64,000 nt of DNA from Oerskovia turbata (GCF_000718325.1 NZ_JOFV01000010.1:77737-141736), one strand, 5' to 3'. Counted from the stretch's first letter, positions 1 through 12,165 are shown. Made by a program: numbers and translations. The notes: generated by a model from the letters alone, not told the origin.

Positions 1-395
1 TCGAACTGCTTGGCCGAGAGTCCGCGGAAGTCGCGGATACGGGGCAGGGCGATCGACAGCAGGCGGTCGAGGAACTCCCACATGCGGTCACCGCGCAGCG
101 TGACGTGCGCGCCGATCGGCATGCCCTCACGCAGCTTGAACTGTGCGATGGACTTGCGGGCCTTGGTGACCTGCGGCTTCTGGCCGGTGATGGCCGAGAG
201 GTCGCGGATGGCACCCTCGATGAGCTTCGAGTCCTTGGCCGCGTCGCCGACACCCATGTTGACGACGATCTTCGTCAGTCGTGCAACCTGGTTGACGTTC
301 TCGTGGCCGAACTCCTCGAGGAGGCCAGCGACGATCTCGTCGCGGTAGCGCTGCTTGAGACGCGCGATCTCAGGGGCTTGCAGTTCAGTGCTCAT
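1..395 (-). CDS. rplE: 50S ribosomal protein L5 (3' end cut by window edge)
   Basis: L5 binds 5S rRNA and helps dock it into the central protuberance of the 50S subunit. Only the first 131 residues are present; the gene runs off the left edge. The visible start ([20 protein letters not shown]) and the conserved stretch [11 protein letters not shown] are typical of L5. Its ATG shares one base with the rplX stop codon (TGATG), so translation is probably coupled. It is the last visible gene of the S10/spc ribosomal protein operon. Confidence 0.96.
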   Translation of the reverse strand, partial: MSTELQAPEIARLKQRYRDEIVAGLLEEFGHENVNQVARLTKIVVNMGVGDAAKDSKLIEGAIRDLSAITGQKPQVTKARKSIAQFKLREGMPIGAHVTLRGDRMWEFLDRLLSIALPRIRDFRGLSAKQF

Positions 396-736
396 CAGAT
401 GTCCTTACCGGAACGCTTGGCGACGCGCACGCGAACCTTGCGCGTACGGCCGTCACGCTCGACCTCTTCGGTGCGGTACCCGACGCGGGTGCCCTTCTTG
501 GTCTCCGGGTCGACGACCATCACGTTGCTCACGTGGATCGGCGCCTCGACGACCTCGATGCCACCGGTACGCGTCCCACGCTGGGACTGACCCACCTTGG
601 TGTGCTTCGTGACGCGGTTGATGCCCTCGACGATCACGCGGTCGGAGTCCGTGAGGACCTCGAGCACGCGACCCTGGCTTGCGCGGTCCTTGCCAGAGAT
701 GACGACCACCAGGTCGCCCTTCTTGATCTTCGCCAT
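395..736 (-). CDS. rplX: 50S ribosomal protein L24
   Basis: L24 is an assembly-initiator protein that binds 23S rRNA near the exit tunnel. The 113-residue product starts [18 protein letters not shown], the KOW motif that defines the family, and has normal length. It lies 2 bp downstream of rplN and overlaps the rplE start by one base, in the canonical rplN-rplX-rplE order. Confidence 0.97.
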   Translation of the reverse strand: MAKIKKGDLVVVISGKDRASQGRVLEVLTDSDRVIVEGINRVTKHTKVGQSQRGTRTGGIEVVEAPIHVSNVMVVDPETKKGTRVGYRTEEVERDGRTRKVRVRVAKRSGKDI

Positions 737-738
737 GT

Positions 739-1107
739 TCAGAGCACCTCCGGAGCCAGCGAGATGATCTTCATGAACCGCTTGTCACGCAGCTCGCGGC
801 CCACGGGGCCGAAGATGCGCGTGCCACGGGGCTCGCCGTCGTTCTTGAGGATCACGGCCGCGTTCTCGTCAAACTTGATGTAGGAACCGTCCGGACGACG
901 GCGCTCCTTGGCGGTGCGGACGACGACCGCCTTGACGACGTCGCCCTTCTTCACGTTGCCGCCGGGGATAGCGTCCTTGACGGTTGCGACGATGACGTCG
1001 CCGATTCCGGCGTAGCGACGGCCCGAACCACCGAGAACACGGATGCAGAGAATCTCCTTGGCACCCGTGTTGTCGGCGACGCGAAGTCGCGACTCCTGCT
1101 GGATCAT
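739..1107 (-). CDS. rplN: 50S ribosomal protein L14
   Basis: L14 lies at the subunit interface of the 50S particle. The 122-residue protein begins [18 protein letters not shown], the usual L14 N-terminus. A longer in-frame reading extends to 1206, but the ATG at 1107 has an AGGAG ribosome binding site about 7 nt upstream and matches the family start. The roughly 200 bp between rpsQ and rplN hold no gene. Confidence 0.97.
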   Translation of the reverse strand: MIQQESRLRVADNTGAKEILCIRVLGGSGRRYAGIGDVIVATVKDAIPGGNVKKGDVVKAVVVRTAKERRRPDGSYIKFDENAAVILKNDGEPRGTRIFGPVGRELRDKRFMKIISLAPEVL

Positions 1108-1313
1108 GTAGTGAACTCCTGTCGTCGAGCTGGTTCTCGCGGAGCGAGCCTTGCCGAACGGATAGCTGTCAGTGCCGGGTCCCTTGCGGGTGAACCGGCC
1201 AGGCACGGCGGGGTCCCGCCGTCCTGTCTACTGGTTGCCGCACCTTGGTGCGGCCCGAGACCGGTCGTGACGGGCGGGACTCCCGCCCGTCACGACCTGG
1301 TAGGCCGCAAGGC

Positions 1314-1616
1314 CTACTTGGCCTTCTCGAGGATCTCCACCAGGCGCCACCGCTTGGTCGCGGACAGCGGGCGGGTCTCCATGATAAGGACGAGGTCTCC
1401 GACACCAGCAGCGTTCTGCTCGTCGTGGACCTTGACCTTGCTCGTGCGTCGGATGACCTTGCCGTAGAGCGGGTGCTTGACCCGGTCCTCGACCTCGATC
1501 ACGACGGTCTTGTCCATCTTGTCGCTCACCACGTAGCCGCGCCGCGTCTTGCGGTTGGCGCGCTGCTCAGCGGCCGTCTCGGTCACCGGTGCGGCGTTCG
1601 TTGCGTTCTCGCTCAT
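1314..1616 (-). CDS. rpsQ: 30S ribosomal protein S17
   Basis: S17 is a primary 16S rRNA-binding protein of the small subunit. The 100-residue product has the family core ([20 protein letters not shown], then HPLYGKVI) after a roughly 25-residue Ala/Asn/Glu-rich N-terminal extension. ATG at 1616 was chosen; an in-frame GTG at 1631 would add five residues, and neither start has a strong Shine-Dalgarno. The gene follows rpmC closely. Confidence 0.94.
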   Translation of the reverse strand: MSENATNAAPVTETAAEQRANRKTRRGYVVSDKMDKTVVIEVEDRVKHPLYGKVIRRTSKVKVHDEQNAAGVGDLVLIMETRPLSATKRWRLVEILEKAK

Positions 1617-1623
1617 TCCAGCC

Positions 1624-1863
1624 TCACTCACTCACGCTCGGTGCGGTACGGATACCGAGCTCGCGCTCGCGCAGGATCGTGTAGATCCGCGCGATGTCGC
1701 GGCGCACGGCCTTCAGGCGACCGTGGCTCTCCAGCTGGCCGGTGGCCGACTGGAAACGGAGGTTGAAAAGCTCCTCCTTGGCCTTCTTCAGCTCGGCGAC
1801 GAGCTTCTCGTCGTCGAACGTGTCCAGCTCGCTCGAAGCCAGTTCCTTGGTTCCGATAGCCAT
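1624..1863 (-). CDS. rpmC: 50S ribosomal protein L29
   Basis: L29 sits by the polypeptide exit tunnel and contributes to the docking site for SRP and trigger factor. The 79-residue, mostly helical product starts [20 protein letters not shown] and has the L29 signature [17 protein letters not shown]. Its ATG shares a base with the rplP stop codon, which sets the start; longer in-frame extensions run into rplP and are not real. Confidence 0.96.
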   Translation of the reverse strand: MAIGTKELASSELDTFDDEKLVAELKKAKEELFNLRFQSATGQLESHGRLKAVRRDIARIYTILRERELGIRTAPSVSE

Positions 1864-2282
1864 CAGTTGCCACCACCCTCGCGCACCACGAAACGGCACT
1901 TCATCGGGAGCTTGTGGATCGCGCGGCGCATGGCCTCGCGAGCCAGGGGCTCCGGGACACCGGCCAGCTCGAAGACGATGCGGCCGGGCTTGACGTTGGC
2001 GATCCACCACTCGGGCGAACCCTTACCAGAACCCATGCGGGTCTCCGCCGGCTTCTTGGTCAGCGGGCGGTCCGGGTAGATGTTGATCCAGACCTTTCCG
2101 CCTCGCTTGATGTGACGGGTCATCGCGATACGAGCAGCCTCGATCTGGCGGTTCGTGACGTACGCAGGCTCGAGAGCCTGGATGCCGAACTCGCCGAACG
2201 CGATCTGGTTGCCACCCTTCGAGGCGCCGGAGCGCGAGGGGTGGTGCTGCTTACGGTGCTTCAGCCTGCGCGGGATCAGCAT
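1863..2282 (-). CDS. rplP: 50S ribosomal protein L16
   Basis: L16 organises the aminoacyl-tRNA site region of the 50S subunit. The 139-residue protein starts [17 protein letters not shown] and has the conserved [20 protein letters not shown] segment. Length is normal. It lies 2 bp from rpsC and overlaps the rpmC start by one base. Confidence 0.97.
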   Translation of the reverse strand: MLIPRRLKHRKQHHPSRSGASKGGNQIAFGEFGIQALEPAYVTNRQIEAARIAMTRHIKRGGKVWINIYPDRPLTKKPAETRMGSGKGSPEWWIANVKPGRIVFELAGVPEPLAREAMRRAIHKLPMKCRFVVREGGGN

Positions 2283-2284
2283 GC

Positions 2285-3127
2285 TCAGGCCTCCGTTCCG
2301 GACTCAGGAGCCTTCTCGGCGACAGGTGCCTCCGCCCCTGCAGCTGCAGGTGCCTCGGACTGTGCCGGACGCTCGTTGCGACGGCCGGCGCCACGACGGT
2401 CTCCGCCACGGTCAGGACGGTCGCCACCGCGGGGGCCACCACGGCCCTGGCGGGGAGCGGCGGTCGCCTGCTGCGCAGCGAACTCCTTCTCGGTCATGTC
2501 GCCCTTGTAGATCCACACCTTGACGCCGATACGGCCGAACGTGGTGCGGGCCTCGAAGAAGCCGTAGTCGATGTTCGCGCGGAGCGTGTGCAGCGGCACA
2601 CGGCCTTCGCGGTAGAACTCGGAGCGGCTCATCTCGGCGCCGCCGAGACGGCCCGAGCACTGGACACGGATGCCCTTGGCGCCGGCGCGCTGCGCGGACT
2701 GCATGCCCTTGCGCATCGCACGGCGGAAGGACACGCGGCTCGCGAGCTGCTCGGCGATCCCCTGGGCCACGAGCTGAGCATCGATCTCAGCGTTCTTGAC
2801 CTCGAGGATGTTGAGCTGGACCTGCTTGCCCGTGAGCTTCTCGAGCTCGCCGCGGATGCGGTCTGCCTCTGCGCCACGGCGGCCGATCACGATGCCCGGA
2901 CGTGCCGTGTGGATGTCCACACGCACACGGTCACGGGTGCGCTCGATCTCGACCTTGGAGATGCCGGCACGCTCGAGGCCGGTGGCCATGAGCTTGCGGA
3001 TCTGCACGTCCTCACGGACGTAGTCGCGGTACCGCTGTCCGGGCTTGGTGCTGTCGGCGAACCAACGCGACCGGTGGTCGGTGGTGATGCCGAGGCGGTA
3101 CCCGTGCGGGTGAACCTTCTGTCCCAC
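2285..3127 (-). CDS. rpsC: 30S ribosomal protein S3
   Basis: S3 forms part of the mRNA entry channel and its helicase. The 280-residue protein starts [14 protein letters not shown] and has a KH RNA-binding domain ([18 protein letters not shown]). The C-terminal 60 to 70 residues form a low-complexity Gly/Arg/Asp/Pro/Ala tail, as in many actinobacterial S3 proteins. The start codon is GTG and shares a base with the rplV TAG stop. Confidence 0.97.
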   Translation of the reverse strand: MGQKVHPHGYRLGITTDHRSRWFADSTKPGQRYRDYVREDVQIRKLMATGLERAGISKVEIERTRDRVRVDIHTARPGIVIGRRGAEADRIRGELEKLTGKQVQLNILEVKNAEIDAQLVAQGIAEQLASRVSFRRAMRKGMQSAQRAGAKGIRVQCSGRLGGAEMSRSEFYREGRVPLHTLRANIDYGFFEARTTFGRIGVKVWIYKGDMTEKEFAAQQATAAPRQGRGGPRGGDRPDRGGDRRGAGRRNERPAQSEAPAAAGAEAPVAEKAPESGTEA

Positions 3128-3498
3128 TATCGGGCCCTTCCCTTCGTGTCTTCGCGCGGAACGAGAACCACGGTGATGTGGCTCGTCCGCTTGAGGATCT
3201 GGCTCGCGCGCCCCTGAGCGCGAGGCCGGAACCGCTTGAGGGTCGGGCCCTCGTCCACGAACGCCTGGGCAACGACGAGCTCCTGCTCGTCGAATGCCAC
3301 GCTCGCGCGGTCGGCCTTCACCCGTGCGTTCGCGATCGCGCTCTCCACGACCTTGCGGATCGGCTCACTCGCGGCCTGCGGTGCGAACTTCAGCACCGCG
3401 ACGGCCTCGGTGGCCTGCTTGCCACGGATGAGGTCCACGACGCGCCGGGCCTTCTGGGGCGTGACACGGACGAACCGCGCCTGCGCCTTGGCTTCCAT
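3127..3498 (-). CDS. rplV: 50S ribosomal protein L22
   Basis: L22 lines the exit tunnel of the 50S subunit; its beta-hairpin is a known macrolide-resistance site. The 123-residue product starts [20 protein letters not shown]. An in-frame ATG nine codons upstream (3525) gives a non-conserved extension and was rejected. The stop overlaps the rpsC GTG. Confidence 0.96.
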   Translation of the reverse strand: MEAKAQARFVRVTPQKARRVVDLIRGKQATEAVAVLKFAPQAASEPIRKVVESAIANARVKADRASVAFDEQELVVAQAFVDEGPTLKRFRPRAQGRASQILKRTSHITVVLVPREDTKGRAR

Positions 3499-3568
3499 TG
3501 CTGTCCTGCCTTCTTGTCTCGTCATGACGTTCGGAGTCGTCGTCTCGTGATCTGCGTCTGCACGCAGA

Positions 3569-3850
3569 TCAGCGACGACGGCCCTTCTTGTCGTCCTTCA
3601 CGTGGCCGCGGAAGGTCCGGGTGGGTGCGAACTCGCCGAGCTTGTGGCCAACCATCGACTCGGTGACGAACACCGGAGTGTGCTTGCGTCCGTCGTGCAC
3701 GGCAAAAGTGTGACCGAGGAAGTCGGGCGTGATGACCGACCGACGGGACCAGGTCTTGATGACGTTCTTGGTCCCCTTCTCGTTCTGGACGTCCACCTTC
3801 TTCTGAAGGTGTCCGTCGACGAAGGGGCCCTTCTTCAGGCTGCGTGGCAT
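3569..3850 (-). CDS. rpsS: 30S ribosomal protein S19
   Basis: S19 with S13 forms the head of the 30S subunit and contacts the A-site tRNA. The 93-residue product is standard ([20 protein letters not shown], then the conserved [20 protein letters not shown]). It lies between rplB and rplV in canonical order. Confidence 0.97.
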   Translation of the reverse strand: MPRSLKKGPFVDGHLQKKVDVQNEKGTKNVIKTWSRRSVITPDFLGHTFAVHDGRKHTPVFVTESMVGHKLGEFAPTRTFRGHVKDDKKGRRR

Positions 3851-3864
3851 CTGTCAGGCTCCTA

Positions 3865-4701
<837 letters not shown>

Positions 4702-4734
4702 GGGGATCTGTCCTCAATCTGCTCTCGTCCGGCC

Positions 4735-5037
4735 TCAGCCGACCGGCCCGCCGAAGATGTCGATCGTGCCCTCGCGGAGGGTGACGATCGCACGCTTGGT
4801 GTCCTTGCGCTTGCCCAGCCCGAAACGCGTCCGCCGGGTCTTGCCCTTGCGGTTGATCGTGTTCACGGAGGCAACCTTGACCGAGAAGATCTGCTCGACG
4901 GCGATCTTGATCTCGGTCTTGTTGGCCCGCGGGTCCACGAGGAAGGTGTACTTACCCTCGTCGAGGAGCCCGTAGCTCTTCTCGGAGACCACCGGCGCGA
5001 GCAGGATGTCGCGGGGGTCCTTCGTCACGGCGGTCAC
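4735..5037 (-). CDS. rplW: 50S ribosomal protein L23
   Basis: L23 sits at the tunnel exit and binds trigger factor, SRP and the translocon. The 100-residue product contains the family pattern [13 protein letters not shown] and [17 protein letters not shown]. The start is GTG in a 4-nt GTGA overlap with the rplD stop, which indicates coupled translation. Confidence 0.96.
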   Translation of the reverse strand: MTAVTKDPRDILLAPVVSEKSYGLLDEGKYTFLVDPRANKTEIKIAVEQIFSVKVASVNTINRKGKTRRTRFGLGKRKDTKRAIVTLREGTIDIFGGPVG

Positions 5038-5735
5038 TTCGCGGCCTCCTCGGCCTCGTCAGCTGCTTCCGACTCGGACGCGACGGCCTTGACCGAAGAG
5101 CCCGTGGCGGGTCCGGCGAGGAACGCAGCGAGTGCGCCCTCGGTGAAGACCACGTCGTCGGAGACGAGCACGTCGTAGGTGTTCAGCTGGTCAGCGACCA
5201 GGAGGTGCACCTGCTCCGCGTTGCGGAGGGACTTGCTCGTCAGCTCGTCGCCGCGCTCCAGCACCACGAGCACGTGCTTGCGGGGAGAGAGGTTGGCGAG
5301 CGAGCTGATCGCGGCCTTGGTCGACGGCTGGCCGTCGATCCCGAAGCCGGTCACGACGTGGACACGGCCGGCACGAGCCCGGTCGGAGAGGGCGCCGCGC
5401 AGTGCAGCAGCCTTCATCTTCTTGGGGGTGCGCTGGCTGTAGTCGCGCGGCGTCGGGCCGTGAACGACCCCACCACCGGCGAACTGAGGTGCACGGGTCG
5501 AACCCTGACGGGCGCGGCCGGTGCCCTTCTGCTTGTACGGCTTGCGTCCACCACCGCGGACCTCGCCGCGGCTCTTGGTGTCGTGCGTGCCCTGACGGGC
5601 TGCAGCGAGCTGCGCGACGACAACCTGGTGGATCAGCGGGACGTTCGTCTGGACGTCGAACACCTCGGCGGGAAGGTCGGCGGTGCCGGCCTTCTTGCCC
5701 GTGGCGTCGAGGACGTCGACAGTGAGAGCTGCCAT
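5034..5735 (-). CDS. rplD: 50S ribosomal protein L4
   Basis: L4 lines the exit tunnel with L22; in some bacteria it also represses its own operon. The core [20 protein letters not shown] is diagnostic. Two starts are possible: ATG at 5744, overlapping the rplC stop, or ATG at 5735 ([17 protein letters not shown]). The AAGGGAG site lies only 1 nt from the first ATG and about 10 nt from the second, so 5735 is preferred. The 233-residue product has an Ala/Glu-rich C-terminal tail. Confidence 0.94.
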   Translation of the reverse strand: MAALTVDVLDATGKKAGTADLPAEVFDVQTNVPLIHQVVVAQLAAARQGTHDTKSRGEVRGGGRKPYKQKGTGRARQGSTRAPQFAGGGVVHGPTPRDYSQRTPKKMKAAALRGALSDRARAGRVHVVTGFGIDGQPSTKAAISSLANLSPRKHVLVVLERGDELTSKSLRNAEQVHLLVADQLNTYDVLVSDDVVFTEGALAAFLAGPATGSSVKAVASESEAADEAEEAAK

Positions 5736-5740
5736 GAGTG

Positions 5741-6403
5741 TCATGCTCCCTTCACGGCGCTACGCACGAGGACGACGCCGCCCTTGGGGCCGGGAACTGC
5801 GCCCTTGACGAGCAGCAGACCCTTCTCTGCGTCGACCGCGTGGACGGTCAGGTTCTGCGTGGTCTGACGGTCGAAGCCCATCCGACCAGCCATGCGCACG
5901 CCCTTGAAGACTCGCGACGGGGTCGAGGCCCCACCGATCGAACCAGGCTTGCGGTGGTTGCGGTGCGCACCGTGGGAGGCACCCACGCCGTGGAAGCCGT
6001 GACGCTTCATGACACCGGCGGTGCCCTTGCCCTTGGTGGTGCCCACGACGTCGACCTTCGCGCCGGCCTCGAAGGCCTCCGCGGTGATCTCCTGGCCGAG
6101 GGTGTACTCACCGGCATCGGTGGTGCGGATCTCGGTCACGTGACGGCGCGGCGTGACGCCGGCCTTCTCGAAGTGGCCCTTGAGGGGCTTCGTGACCTTG
6201 CGCGGGTCGATCTGGCCTGCGGCCAGCTGGACCGCGGCGTAACCGTCGGTCTCCGCGGTGCGGACCTGGGTCACGACGTTCGTGCCCACGGCGACGACCG
6301 TGACGGGGACCAGGCGGCCTGCCTCGTCCCAGAGCTGGGTCATGCCGAGCTTCGTGCCGAGCACGGCCGTGACGGGCCGCTCGTTCTGCTGGGGCGTAGT
6401 CAT
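5741..6403 (-). CDS. rplC: 50S ribosomal protein L3
   Basis: L3 is an early assembly protein near the peptidyl-transferase centre. The 220-residue protein shows [15 protein letters not shown] near the N-terminus and the signature [17 protein letters not shown]. Its stop overlaps or abuts the rplD start. It is the second gene of the S10 operon. Confidence 0.97.
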   Translation of the reverse strand: MTTPQQNERPVTAVLGTKLGMTQLWDEAGRLVPVTVVAVGTNVVTQVRTAETDGYAAVQLAAGQIDPRKVTKPLKGHFEKAGVTPRRHVTEIRTTDAGEYTLGQEITAEAFEAGAKVDVVGTTKGKGTAGVMKRHGFHGVGASHGAHRNHRKPGSIGGASTPSRVFKGVRMAGRMGFDRQTTQNLTVHAVDAEKGLLLVKGAVPGPKGGVVLVRSAVKGA

Positions 6404-6417
6404 GTTGTCCTCCCGCC

Positions 6418-6726
6418 TCAGAGCTTGATCTCGATGTTCACGTCCGCAGGCAGGTCGAGACGCATGAGCGAGTCGACGGCCTTCGGCGTGGGATCGATGA
6501 TGTCGATAAGCCGCTTGTGCGTGCGCATCTCGAAGTGCTCGCGGCTGTCCTTGTACTTGTGAGGCGACCGGATGACGCAGAAGACGTTCTTCTCCGTCGG
6601 CAGCGGCACCGGGCCCACGACCGTTGCACCAGCGCGGGTGACAGTGTCGACGATCTTGCGCGCCGAGCTGTCAATCACCTCGTGGTCGTAGGACTTGAGC
6701 CGGATGCGGATCTTCTGTCCCGCCAT
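6418..6726 (-). CDS. rpsJ: 30S ribosomal protein S10
   Basis: S10 is a 30S head protein and, as NusE, part of the antitermination complex with NusB and NusG. The 102-residue product ([19 protein letters not shown], with the conserved [20 protein letters not shown]) has normal length. It is the first gene of the S10 operon; about 780 bp of non-coding sequence separates it from tuf. Confidence 0.98.
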   Translation of the reverse strand: MAGQKIRIRLKSYDHEVIDSSARKIVDTVTRAGATVVGPVPLPTEKNVFCVIRSPHKYKDSREHFEMRTHKRLIDIIDPTPKAVDSLMRLDLPADVNIEIKL

Positions 6727-7403
6727 GGCGTCGTCTGACTCTCTCTCTCGAACCGCTAGCTGTCCGACCCCCGCGCTCGGGCGTGTCGCCTATCGCGACC
6801 TTCCGAGCGCACGCACCGAGAACGGTGCAGGGCCGTTGGATATGTGAACCGCTCACGCATCGGGCCAACTTCTGGCGCCCGACGGCGTCACAGCCGTTCA
6901 CAACGTTGTCGAGCCTGTGCAGAACCTGGGTTCCGCGGGGTCCTCGATCTGTGTCGACAGAGAGTTCAACCCGCGGCAACCTCGGAACACCGAGGTCCGC
7001 ATGCTTAGCGGTTCAACACACTGTTCGACACATGAAAGAGCGCACCCGTAACAGGCAACCTGAACAGTCTGCCACAGGAAACCGTGGAAGACCAATCGTC
7101 GTGCGCGCGGCGCCAGCCACTCGGGCCGAACCTCACGCGACGCTCGACGTGCTCACGCGTCGAGCGGCGCACGTCGTCCTTCCAGGGTAACCGCCATGGG
7201 GCCTCCTGCCGAACTCTGTGACCAGGGCCACCGTGCCGCCACGGTCGCCAGGCCGGCCTGCACACCGCTGCACGACCGTCCGCGCCACGCTCACCAGCAG
7301 GGACGGGACCTGGTCGAGTCCTGAGGAGCACCTCGACGACAGCTCTCTCCAAGGTCGCTGCCCTCGGATCGACTGCCGTCCGCCCCTCGCTCCCCCGGGA
7401 CGC
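6727..7403. other. Non-coding region upstream of the S10 operon
   Basis: No convincing gene is present on either strand. The stretch should hold the S10 operon promoter and leader on the minus strand, because tuf is closed by a strong terminator at 7404-7441. Several GTTCAC/GTGAAC-like words occur between 6845 and 7060, but no -35/-10 pair stood out enough to name. Short open readings here lack ribosome binding sites and recognisable sequence. Confidence 0.5.
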
Positions 7404-7441
7404 CGAAGGGCCCGGGTACCTCGCGGTACCCGGGCCCTTCG
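7404..7441 (-). terminator. tuf (str operon) terminator hairpin
   Basis: A perfect 17-bp stem (7404-7420 with 7425-7441) closed by a TCGC tetraloop lies 70 bp past the tuf stop codon. It is strong and GC-rich with no clear U-tract, the usual form of actinobacterial terminators. Confidence 0.85.
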
Positions 7442-7510
7442 ATCGATCCGTCCCGGAACCCCTGAGCGCGAGGCTCAGGAGCTGCCGGAGTGGATCAGGA
7501 GGTCAGAAGA

Positions 7511-8701
7511 TCACTTGATGATCTTCGTGACACGGCCCGATCCGACCGTGCGGCCACCCTCACGGATGGCGAAGCCGAGGCCCTCCTCCATGGCGATCGG
7601 CTGGATCAGCTCGACCGTCATCTCGGTGTTGTCACCGGGCATGACCATCTCGGTGCCCTCGGGCAGCGTGATGACGCCGGTGACGTCCGTGGTACGGAAG
7701 TAGAACTGCGGGCGGTAGTTCGAGAAGAACGGGTTGTGACGCCCACCCTCGTCCTTGCCCAGGATGTAGACCTGAGCCTCGAAGTCGGTGTGCGGGGTGA
7801 TCGAACCCGGCTTCACGACGACCTGGCCGCGCTCGACGTCCTCGCGCTTGATGCCGCGGAGCAGCAGACCGGTGTTGTCGCCGGCCTGAGCCTCGTCCAT
7901 CTGCTTGTGGAACGTCTCGATACCCGTGACCGTGGTCTTCTGCGGGTTGCGGATGCCGACGATCTCGACCTCGGAGTTGACCGCGAGGGTGCCGCGCTCG
8001 ACCTTGCCGGTGACGACGGTGCCACGACCGGTGATCGTGAAGACGTCCTCGACGGGCATGAGGAAGGGCTTGTCGAGCTCGCGGACGGGCTCGGGGACGT
8101 TCTCGTCCACGGCCTCCATGAGGGCCTCGACGGACTTGACCCACTCGGGGTCGCCCTCGAGAGCCTTCAGACCGGAGACGCGGACCACGGGGGCCTCGTC
8201 ACCGTCGAAGCCCTGCGAGGAGAGGAGCTCGCGCACCTCCATCTCGACGAGCTCGAGGATTTCCTCGTCCTCGACCATGTCGGACTTGTTCAGCGCGACC
8301 AGCAGGTAGGGGACACCCACCTGGCGGGCGAGCAGAACGTGCTCACGCGTCTGAGCCATCGGGCCGTCGGTCGCCGCGACCACGAGGATCGCGCCGTCCA
8401 TCTGAGCGGCACCGGTGATCATGTTCTTGATGTAGTCGGCGTGACCGGGAGCGTCGACGTGAGCGTAGTGACGCTTGTCCGTCTCGTACTCGATGTGCGC
8501 GATGTTGATCGTGATACCGCGCTGCTTCTCTTCCGGCGCCTTGTCGATCTCGTCGAACTTGAACTCGGGGTTCACGTCCGGGAACTTGTCGTGCAGCACC
8601 TTCGAGATCGCTGCCGTCAGCGTCGTCTTACCGTGGTCGACGTGACCGATGGTTCCGACGTTGACGTGCGGCTTGGTCCGCTCGAACTTGGCCTTCGCCA
8701 C
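7511..8701 (-). CDS. tuf: Translation elongation factor Tu
   Basis: EF-Tu is the GTPase that delivers aminoacyl-tRNA to the ribosomal A site. The 396-residue protein has the G1 P-loop [14 protein letters not shown], the G3 motif DAPGHADY and the G4 motif NKSD, followed by domains II and III. The start is GTG ([16 protein letters not shown]) with an AGGAGG site 7 nt upstream; a longer reading to 8752 was rejected. It is the last gene of the rpsL-rpsG-fusA-tuf operon. The 118-bp gap from fusA contains a small hairpin (GCAGATG/CATCTGC near 8742-8762) and could carry an internal promoter. Confidence 0.98.
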   Translation of the reverse strand: MAKAKFERTKPHVNVGTIGHVDHGKTTLTAAISKVLHDKFPDVNPEFKFDEIDKAPEEKQRGITINIAHIEYETDKRHYAHVDAPGHADYIKNMITGAAQMDGAILVVAATDGPMAQTREHVLLARQVGVPYLLVALNKSDMVEDEEILELVEMEVRELLSSQGFDGDEAPVVRVSGLKALEGDPEWVKSVEALMEAVDENVPEPVRELDKPFLMPVEDVFTITGRGTVVTGKVERGTLAVNSEVEIVGIRNPQKTTVTGIETFHKQMDEAQAGDNTGLLLRGIKREDVERGQVVVKPGSITPHTDFEAQVYILGKDEGGRHNPFFSNYRPQFYFRTTDVTGVITLPEGTEMVMPGDNTEMTVELIQPIAMEEGLGFAIREGGRTVGSGRVTKIIK

Positions 8702-8819
8702 TGGGGTCCTCCTGGGACTTGGGTAGTTGTGCCGAACGATGCAGATGCACAAGACATCTGCGGGGCGTGCGGGTCGCTACAGGTTGATGGTTGTTACAGG
8801 GTCTTCGACCTGTGGGGAC

Positions 8820-10925
8820 TCACTCGCCCCGGGTCTTCTTGATGATCTCTTCGGCAACGTTCCGAGGAACCTCGGCGTAGCTGTCGAATGACATCGAGTA
8901 CACAGCGCGACCCTGGGTCTTCGACCGCAGGTCACCGATGTACCCGAACATCTCGGACAACGGTACTTGAGCACGGACGACCTTGACACCCGTCGCGTCC
9001 TCCATGGACTGGATCATGCCGCGACGAGAGTTGAGGTCGCCGATCACGTCGCCCATGTACTCCTCGGGCGTACGCACCTCGACCGCCATGACCGGCTCCA
9101 GCAGAACCGGGTCCGCCCGCTTGACGCCCTCCTTGAGGACCATCGAGCCGGCAATCTTGAACGCCATCTCCGAAGAGTCGACATCATGGTACGCGCCGTC
9201 GATGAGCGTAGCCTTCACGCCCACGAGCGGGAAGCCGGCGAGGACACCCAGCTGGAGGGCGGCCTGGATACCGGCGTCGACCGACGGGATGTACTCACGC
9301 GGGATGCGACCACCGGTGACGGCGTTCTTGAACTCGTAGAGCTCGCCGCCCTCGGTCAGGTCGAGCGGCTCGAAGGTGACCTGCACCTTGGCGAACTGAC
9401 CCGAACCACCGGTCTGCTTCTTGTGCGTGTAGTCGATCTTCTCCGCGGTACGGCGGATGGTCTCGCGGTACGCGACCTGCGGCTTGCCGACGTTGGCCTC
9501 GACGTTGAACTCGCGACGCATGCGGTCGACGAGGATGTCGAGGTGGAGCTCGCCCATGCCGCCGATGACGGTCTGGCCGGTCTCCTCGTCGAGCTTGACG
9601 CGGAAGGTCGGGTCCTCCTCGGCGAGCTTCTGGATGGCGACCGAGAGCTTCTCCTGGTCGGCCTTCGTCTTGGGCTCGATCGCCACGTCGATGACGGGCT
9701 CCGGGAAGGTCATGGACTCGAGGACGACGGGGTTCGCGATGTCACACAGGGTGTCACCGGTCGTCGTGTCCTTGAGGCCGATGAACGCGTAGATGTGGCC
9801 GGCGCTGCCGAGCTCGACCGCGTTCTCCTTGTTGGAGTGCATCTGGAAGATCTTGCCCAGACGCTCCTTCTTGCCCTTGGTCGCGTTGAGCACCTGGGTG
9901 CCCGGCGTGACCTGGCCGGAGTAGACGCGGACGTACGTCAGCTTGCCGAAGAACGGGTGCGACGCGACCTTGAACGCGAGGGCCGAGAACGGCTCCGTGG
10001 CGTCGGGGTGGCGCTCGACGACCTTCTCCTCGTCCTTGACGTCGTGGCCGTTGATGGCCGGGACGTCGAGGGGCGACGGCAGGAAGTCGATGACCGCGTC
10101 GAGCATGGGCTGGACGCCCTTGTTCTTGAACGCGGAGCCGCAGAGCACCGGGAAGGCCTCGCCCGAGACGGTGAGCTTGCGGATCGCGGACTTGATCTCC
10201 GCGACCGTCAGCTCTTCGCCGTTGAGGTACTTCTCGAGGAGCTCCTCGTCGGCCTCGGCGACGTTCTCGACGAGCTCGGCACGGTAGGTCTGCGCCTTCT
10301 CGAGGAGGTCCGCGGGGATCTCCTCGACCTCGTACGCCTCGCCCATCTTGGTCTCGCCGCGCCACACGAGTGCGCGCATCTCGAGCAGGTCGACGACGCC
10401 CGTGAAGTCGCTCTCGGAGCCGATCGGCAGCTGGATGACCAGCGGCTTGGCCTTGAGGCGGTTCACGATGGTGTCGACCGTGAAGTAGAAGTCCGCGCCG
10501 AGCTTGTCCATCTTGTTGACGAAGCAGATGCGCGGGACGTTGTACTTGTCGGCCTGGCGCCAGACGGTCTCGGACTGGGGCTCGACGCCCTCCTTGCCGT
10601 CGAACACGGCAACAGCACCGTCGAGCACACGCAGGGAGCGCTCGACCTCGACCGTGAAGTCCACGTGGCCGGGGGTGTCGATGATGTTGATCTGGTTCTT
10701 GTTCCAGAAGCAGGTCACGGCGGCAGACGTGATCGTGATGCCGCGCTCCTTCTCCTGCTCCATCCAGTCGGTCGTCGATGCGCCGTCGTGCGTCTCACCG
10801 ATCTTGTAGTTCACCCCGGTGTAGAACAGGATGCGCTCGGTGGTCGTGGTCTTACCGGCATCGATGTGGGCCATGATGCCGATGTTGCGGACCTTGTTCA
10901 GGTCGGTCAGCACGTCAAGTGCCAC
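8820..10925 (-). CDS. fusA: Translation elongation factor G
   Basis: EF-G is the GTPase that drives translocation and, with RRF, ribosome recycling. The 701-residue protein starts [17 protein letters not shown] from GTG and has the G1 motif [15 protein letters not shown], the DTPGHVDFT motif and the [10 protein letters not shown] motif. The five-domain length is normal. A GGGGAAG ribosome binding site precedes it. It lies about 107 bp downstream of rpsG. Confidence 0.98.
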   Translation of the reverse strand: MALDVLTDLNKVRNIGIMAHIDAGKTTTTERILFYTGVNYKIGETHDGASTTDWMEQEKERGITITSAAVTCFWNKNQINIIDTPGHVDFTVEVERSLRVLDGAVAVFDGKEGVEPQSETVWRQADKYNVPRICFVNKMDKLGADFYFTVDTIVNRLKAKPLVIQLPIGSESDFTGVVDLLEMRALVWRGETKMGEAYEVEEIPADLLEKAQTYRAELVENVAEADEELLEKYLNGEELTVAEIKSAIRKLTVSGEAFPVLCGSAFKNKGVQPMLDAVIDFLPSPLDVPAINGHDVKDEEKVVERHPDATEPFSALAFKVASHPFFGKLTYVRVYSGQVTPGTQVLNATKGKKERLGKIFQMHSNKENAVELGSAGHIYAFIGLKDTTTGDTLCDIANPVVLESMTFPEPVIDVAIEPKTKADQEKLSVAIQKLAEEDPTFRVKLDEETGQTVIGGMGELHLDILVDRMRREFNVEANVGKPQVAYRETIRRTAEKIDYTHKKQTGGSGQFAKVQVTFEPLDLTEGGELYEFKNAVTGGRIPREYIPSVDAGIQAALQLGVLAGFPLVGVKATLIDGAYHDVDSSEMAFKIAGSMVLKEGVKRADPVLLEPVMAVEVRTPEEYMGDVIGDLNSRRGMIQSMEDATGVKVVRAQVPLSEMFGYIGDLRSKTQGRAVYSMSFDSYAEVPRNVAEEIIKKTRGE

Positions 10926-11032
10926 GGGTACTTCCCCTTTGTGTGGGTTGAGTCGGGGGGCGCTGCTTCTACCGAAGCCGGCCGGACCCGCCGACGGCCC
11001 CGGGGGTGATCCCCCAGGGCCGGTCGGGCGGA

Positions 11033-11503
11033 CTACCAGCGGTAGTGCGCGAAGGCCTTGTTGGACTCGGCCATCTTGTGCATGTCCTCACGACGCTTGA
11101 CCGCGGCACCGAGGCCGTTGCTCGCGTCGAGGATCTCGTTCATGAGGCGCTCGGTCATGGTCTTCTCGCGACGGGCGCGCGAGTAGTCCGTGAGCCAGCG
11201 CAGCGCGAGCGTCGTGGAACGCGTGGGGCGCACCTCGACGGGGACCTGGTAGGTCGCGCCACCGACACGGCGCGAACGGACCTCGAGGGCCGGGCGCACG
11301 TTCTCGAGAGCACGCTTGAGGACGACGACGGGGTCACCGTCGGTCTTCGCGCGGACACCCTCGAGGGCACCGTAGACGATCGCCTCGGCGGTCGACTTCT
11401 TGCCGTCCAGGAGGACCTTGTTGATGAGCTGGGTGACGACCGGGGAACCGTAGACAGGGTCGACGATGAGCGGCCGCTTCGGGGCGGGGCCCTTACGAGG
11501 CAT
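11033..11503 (-). CDS. rpsG: 30S ribosomal protein S7
   Basis: S7 nucleates assembly of the 30S head and lines the E site. The 156-residue product starts [20 protein letters not shown] and ends [12 protein letters not shown], both typical. The long upstream open reading to 12124 is an artefact of GC bias. The ATG overlaps the rpsL TAA stop by one base. Confidence 0.98.
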   Translation of the reverse strand: MPRKGPAPKRPLIVDPVYGSPVVTQLINKVLLDGKKSTAEAIVYGALEGVRAKTDGDPVVVLKRALENVRPALEVRSRRVGGATYQVPVEVRPTRSTTLALRWLTDYSRARREKTMTERLMNEILDASNGLGAAVKRREDMHKMAESNKAFAHYRW

Positions 11504-11877
11504 TAGCTCTTCTCCTTCTTGGCACCGTAGCGGCTGCGAGCCTGCTTGCGGTTCTTGACGCCCTGGGTGTCGAGCGCGCCACGGACGATCTTGTAGCGGA
11601 CACCGGGGAGGTCCTTCACACGACCGCCGCGGACGAGCACGATGGAGTGCTCCTGGAGGTTGTGGCCGACACCGGGGATGTACGCGGTGACCTCGATCTG
11701 GGACGAGAGCTTCACGCGTGCGACCTTGCGCAGTGCGGAGTTCGGCTTCTTGGGGGTGGTGGTGTACACACGCGTGCACACACCACGCCGCTGCGGGGAA
11801 CCCTTGAGGGCGGGAGTCTTGGACTTCCCTGCCTTCGAGGTCCGCCCCTTGCGGACGAGCTGCTGGATCGTAGGCAC
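11503..11877 (-). CDS. rpsL: 30S ribosomal protein S12
   Basis: S12 sits at the decoding centre. The 124-residue product begins [18 protein letters not shown] (GTG start, GGAG site about 5 nt upstream). The streptomycin-relevant lysines are wild type: [12 protein letters not shown] and [12 protein letters not shown]. It is the first gene of the str operon and is preceded by a promoter at 12133-12161, giving a leader of about 250 nt. Confidence 0.98.
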   Translation of the reverse strand: MPTIQQLVRKGRTSKAGKSKTPALKGSPQRRGVCTRVYTTTPKKPNSALRKVARVKLSSQIEVTAYIPGVGHNLQEHSIVLVRGGRVKDLPGVRYKIVRGALDTQGVKNRKQARSRYGAKKEKS

Positions 11878-12132
11878 TACGTCTCCGTGTCTTCTCGAGC
11901 TGGACCGGGGTGATCCCCGGCGGTGGTCTCAACGGGCTGTGGGTGCCGACGGCAAACGGCACCTGCGACGCTGAGCGTCGCAATCGCCACGTACCACCGG
12001 CTCGATGGTCCGGGCTGGACCCACGAACGATCCGAGGATCGGCCGAAGAGCTCAGGCACCGGAATGCTCGCGCACTCACATCGGCACGCTGGAAACGACA
12101 CAGCGTGCACGACGGCGCGGGCACGGTCTACT

Positions 12133-12161
12133 ACGTTACCTGCCAGGCGGCAGGTAGTCAA
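12133..12161 (-). promoter_or_regulatory. Promoter of the rpsL-rpsG-fusA-tuf operon
   Basis: Read on the minus strand, TTGACT (12156-12161) and TAACGT (12133-12138) are separated by exactly 17 bp, a near-consensus housekeeping promoter. The -35 box lies at the foot of the second rpoC terminator hairpin, so termination of rpoBC and initiation of the str operon are nearly contiguous. The start point should be near 12125. Confidence 0.7.
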
Positions 12162-12165
12162 AGAG

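Noticed and set aside
8967-11009. A 680-codon plus-strand open reading opposite fusA
   Set aside because: Mirror of EF-G codons in high-GC sequence; the minus strand encodes an intact EF-G.
11504-12124. Longer N-terminal form of rpsG
   Set aside because: It overlaps the intact rpsL gene in another frame, and S7 starts at 11503.
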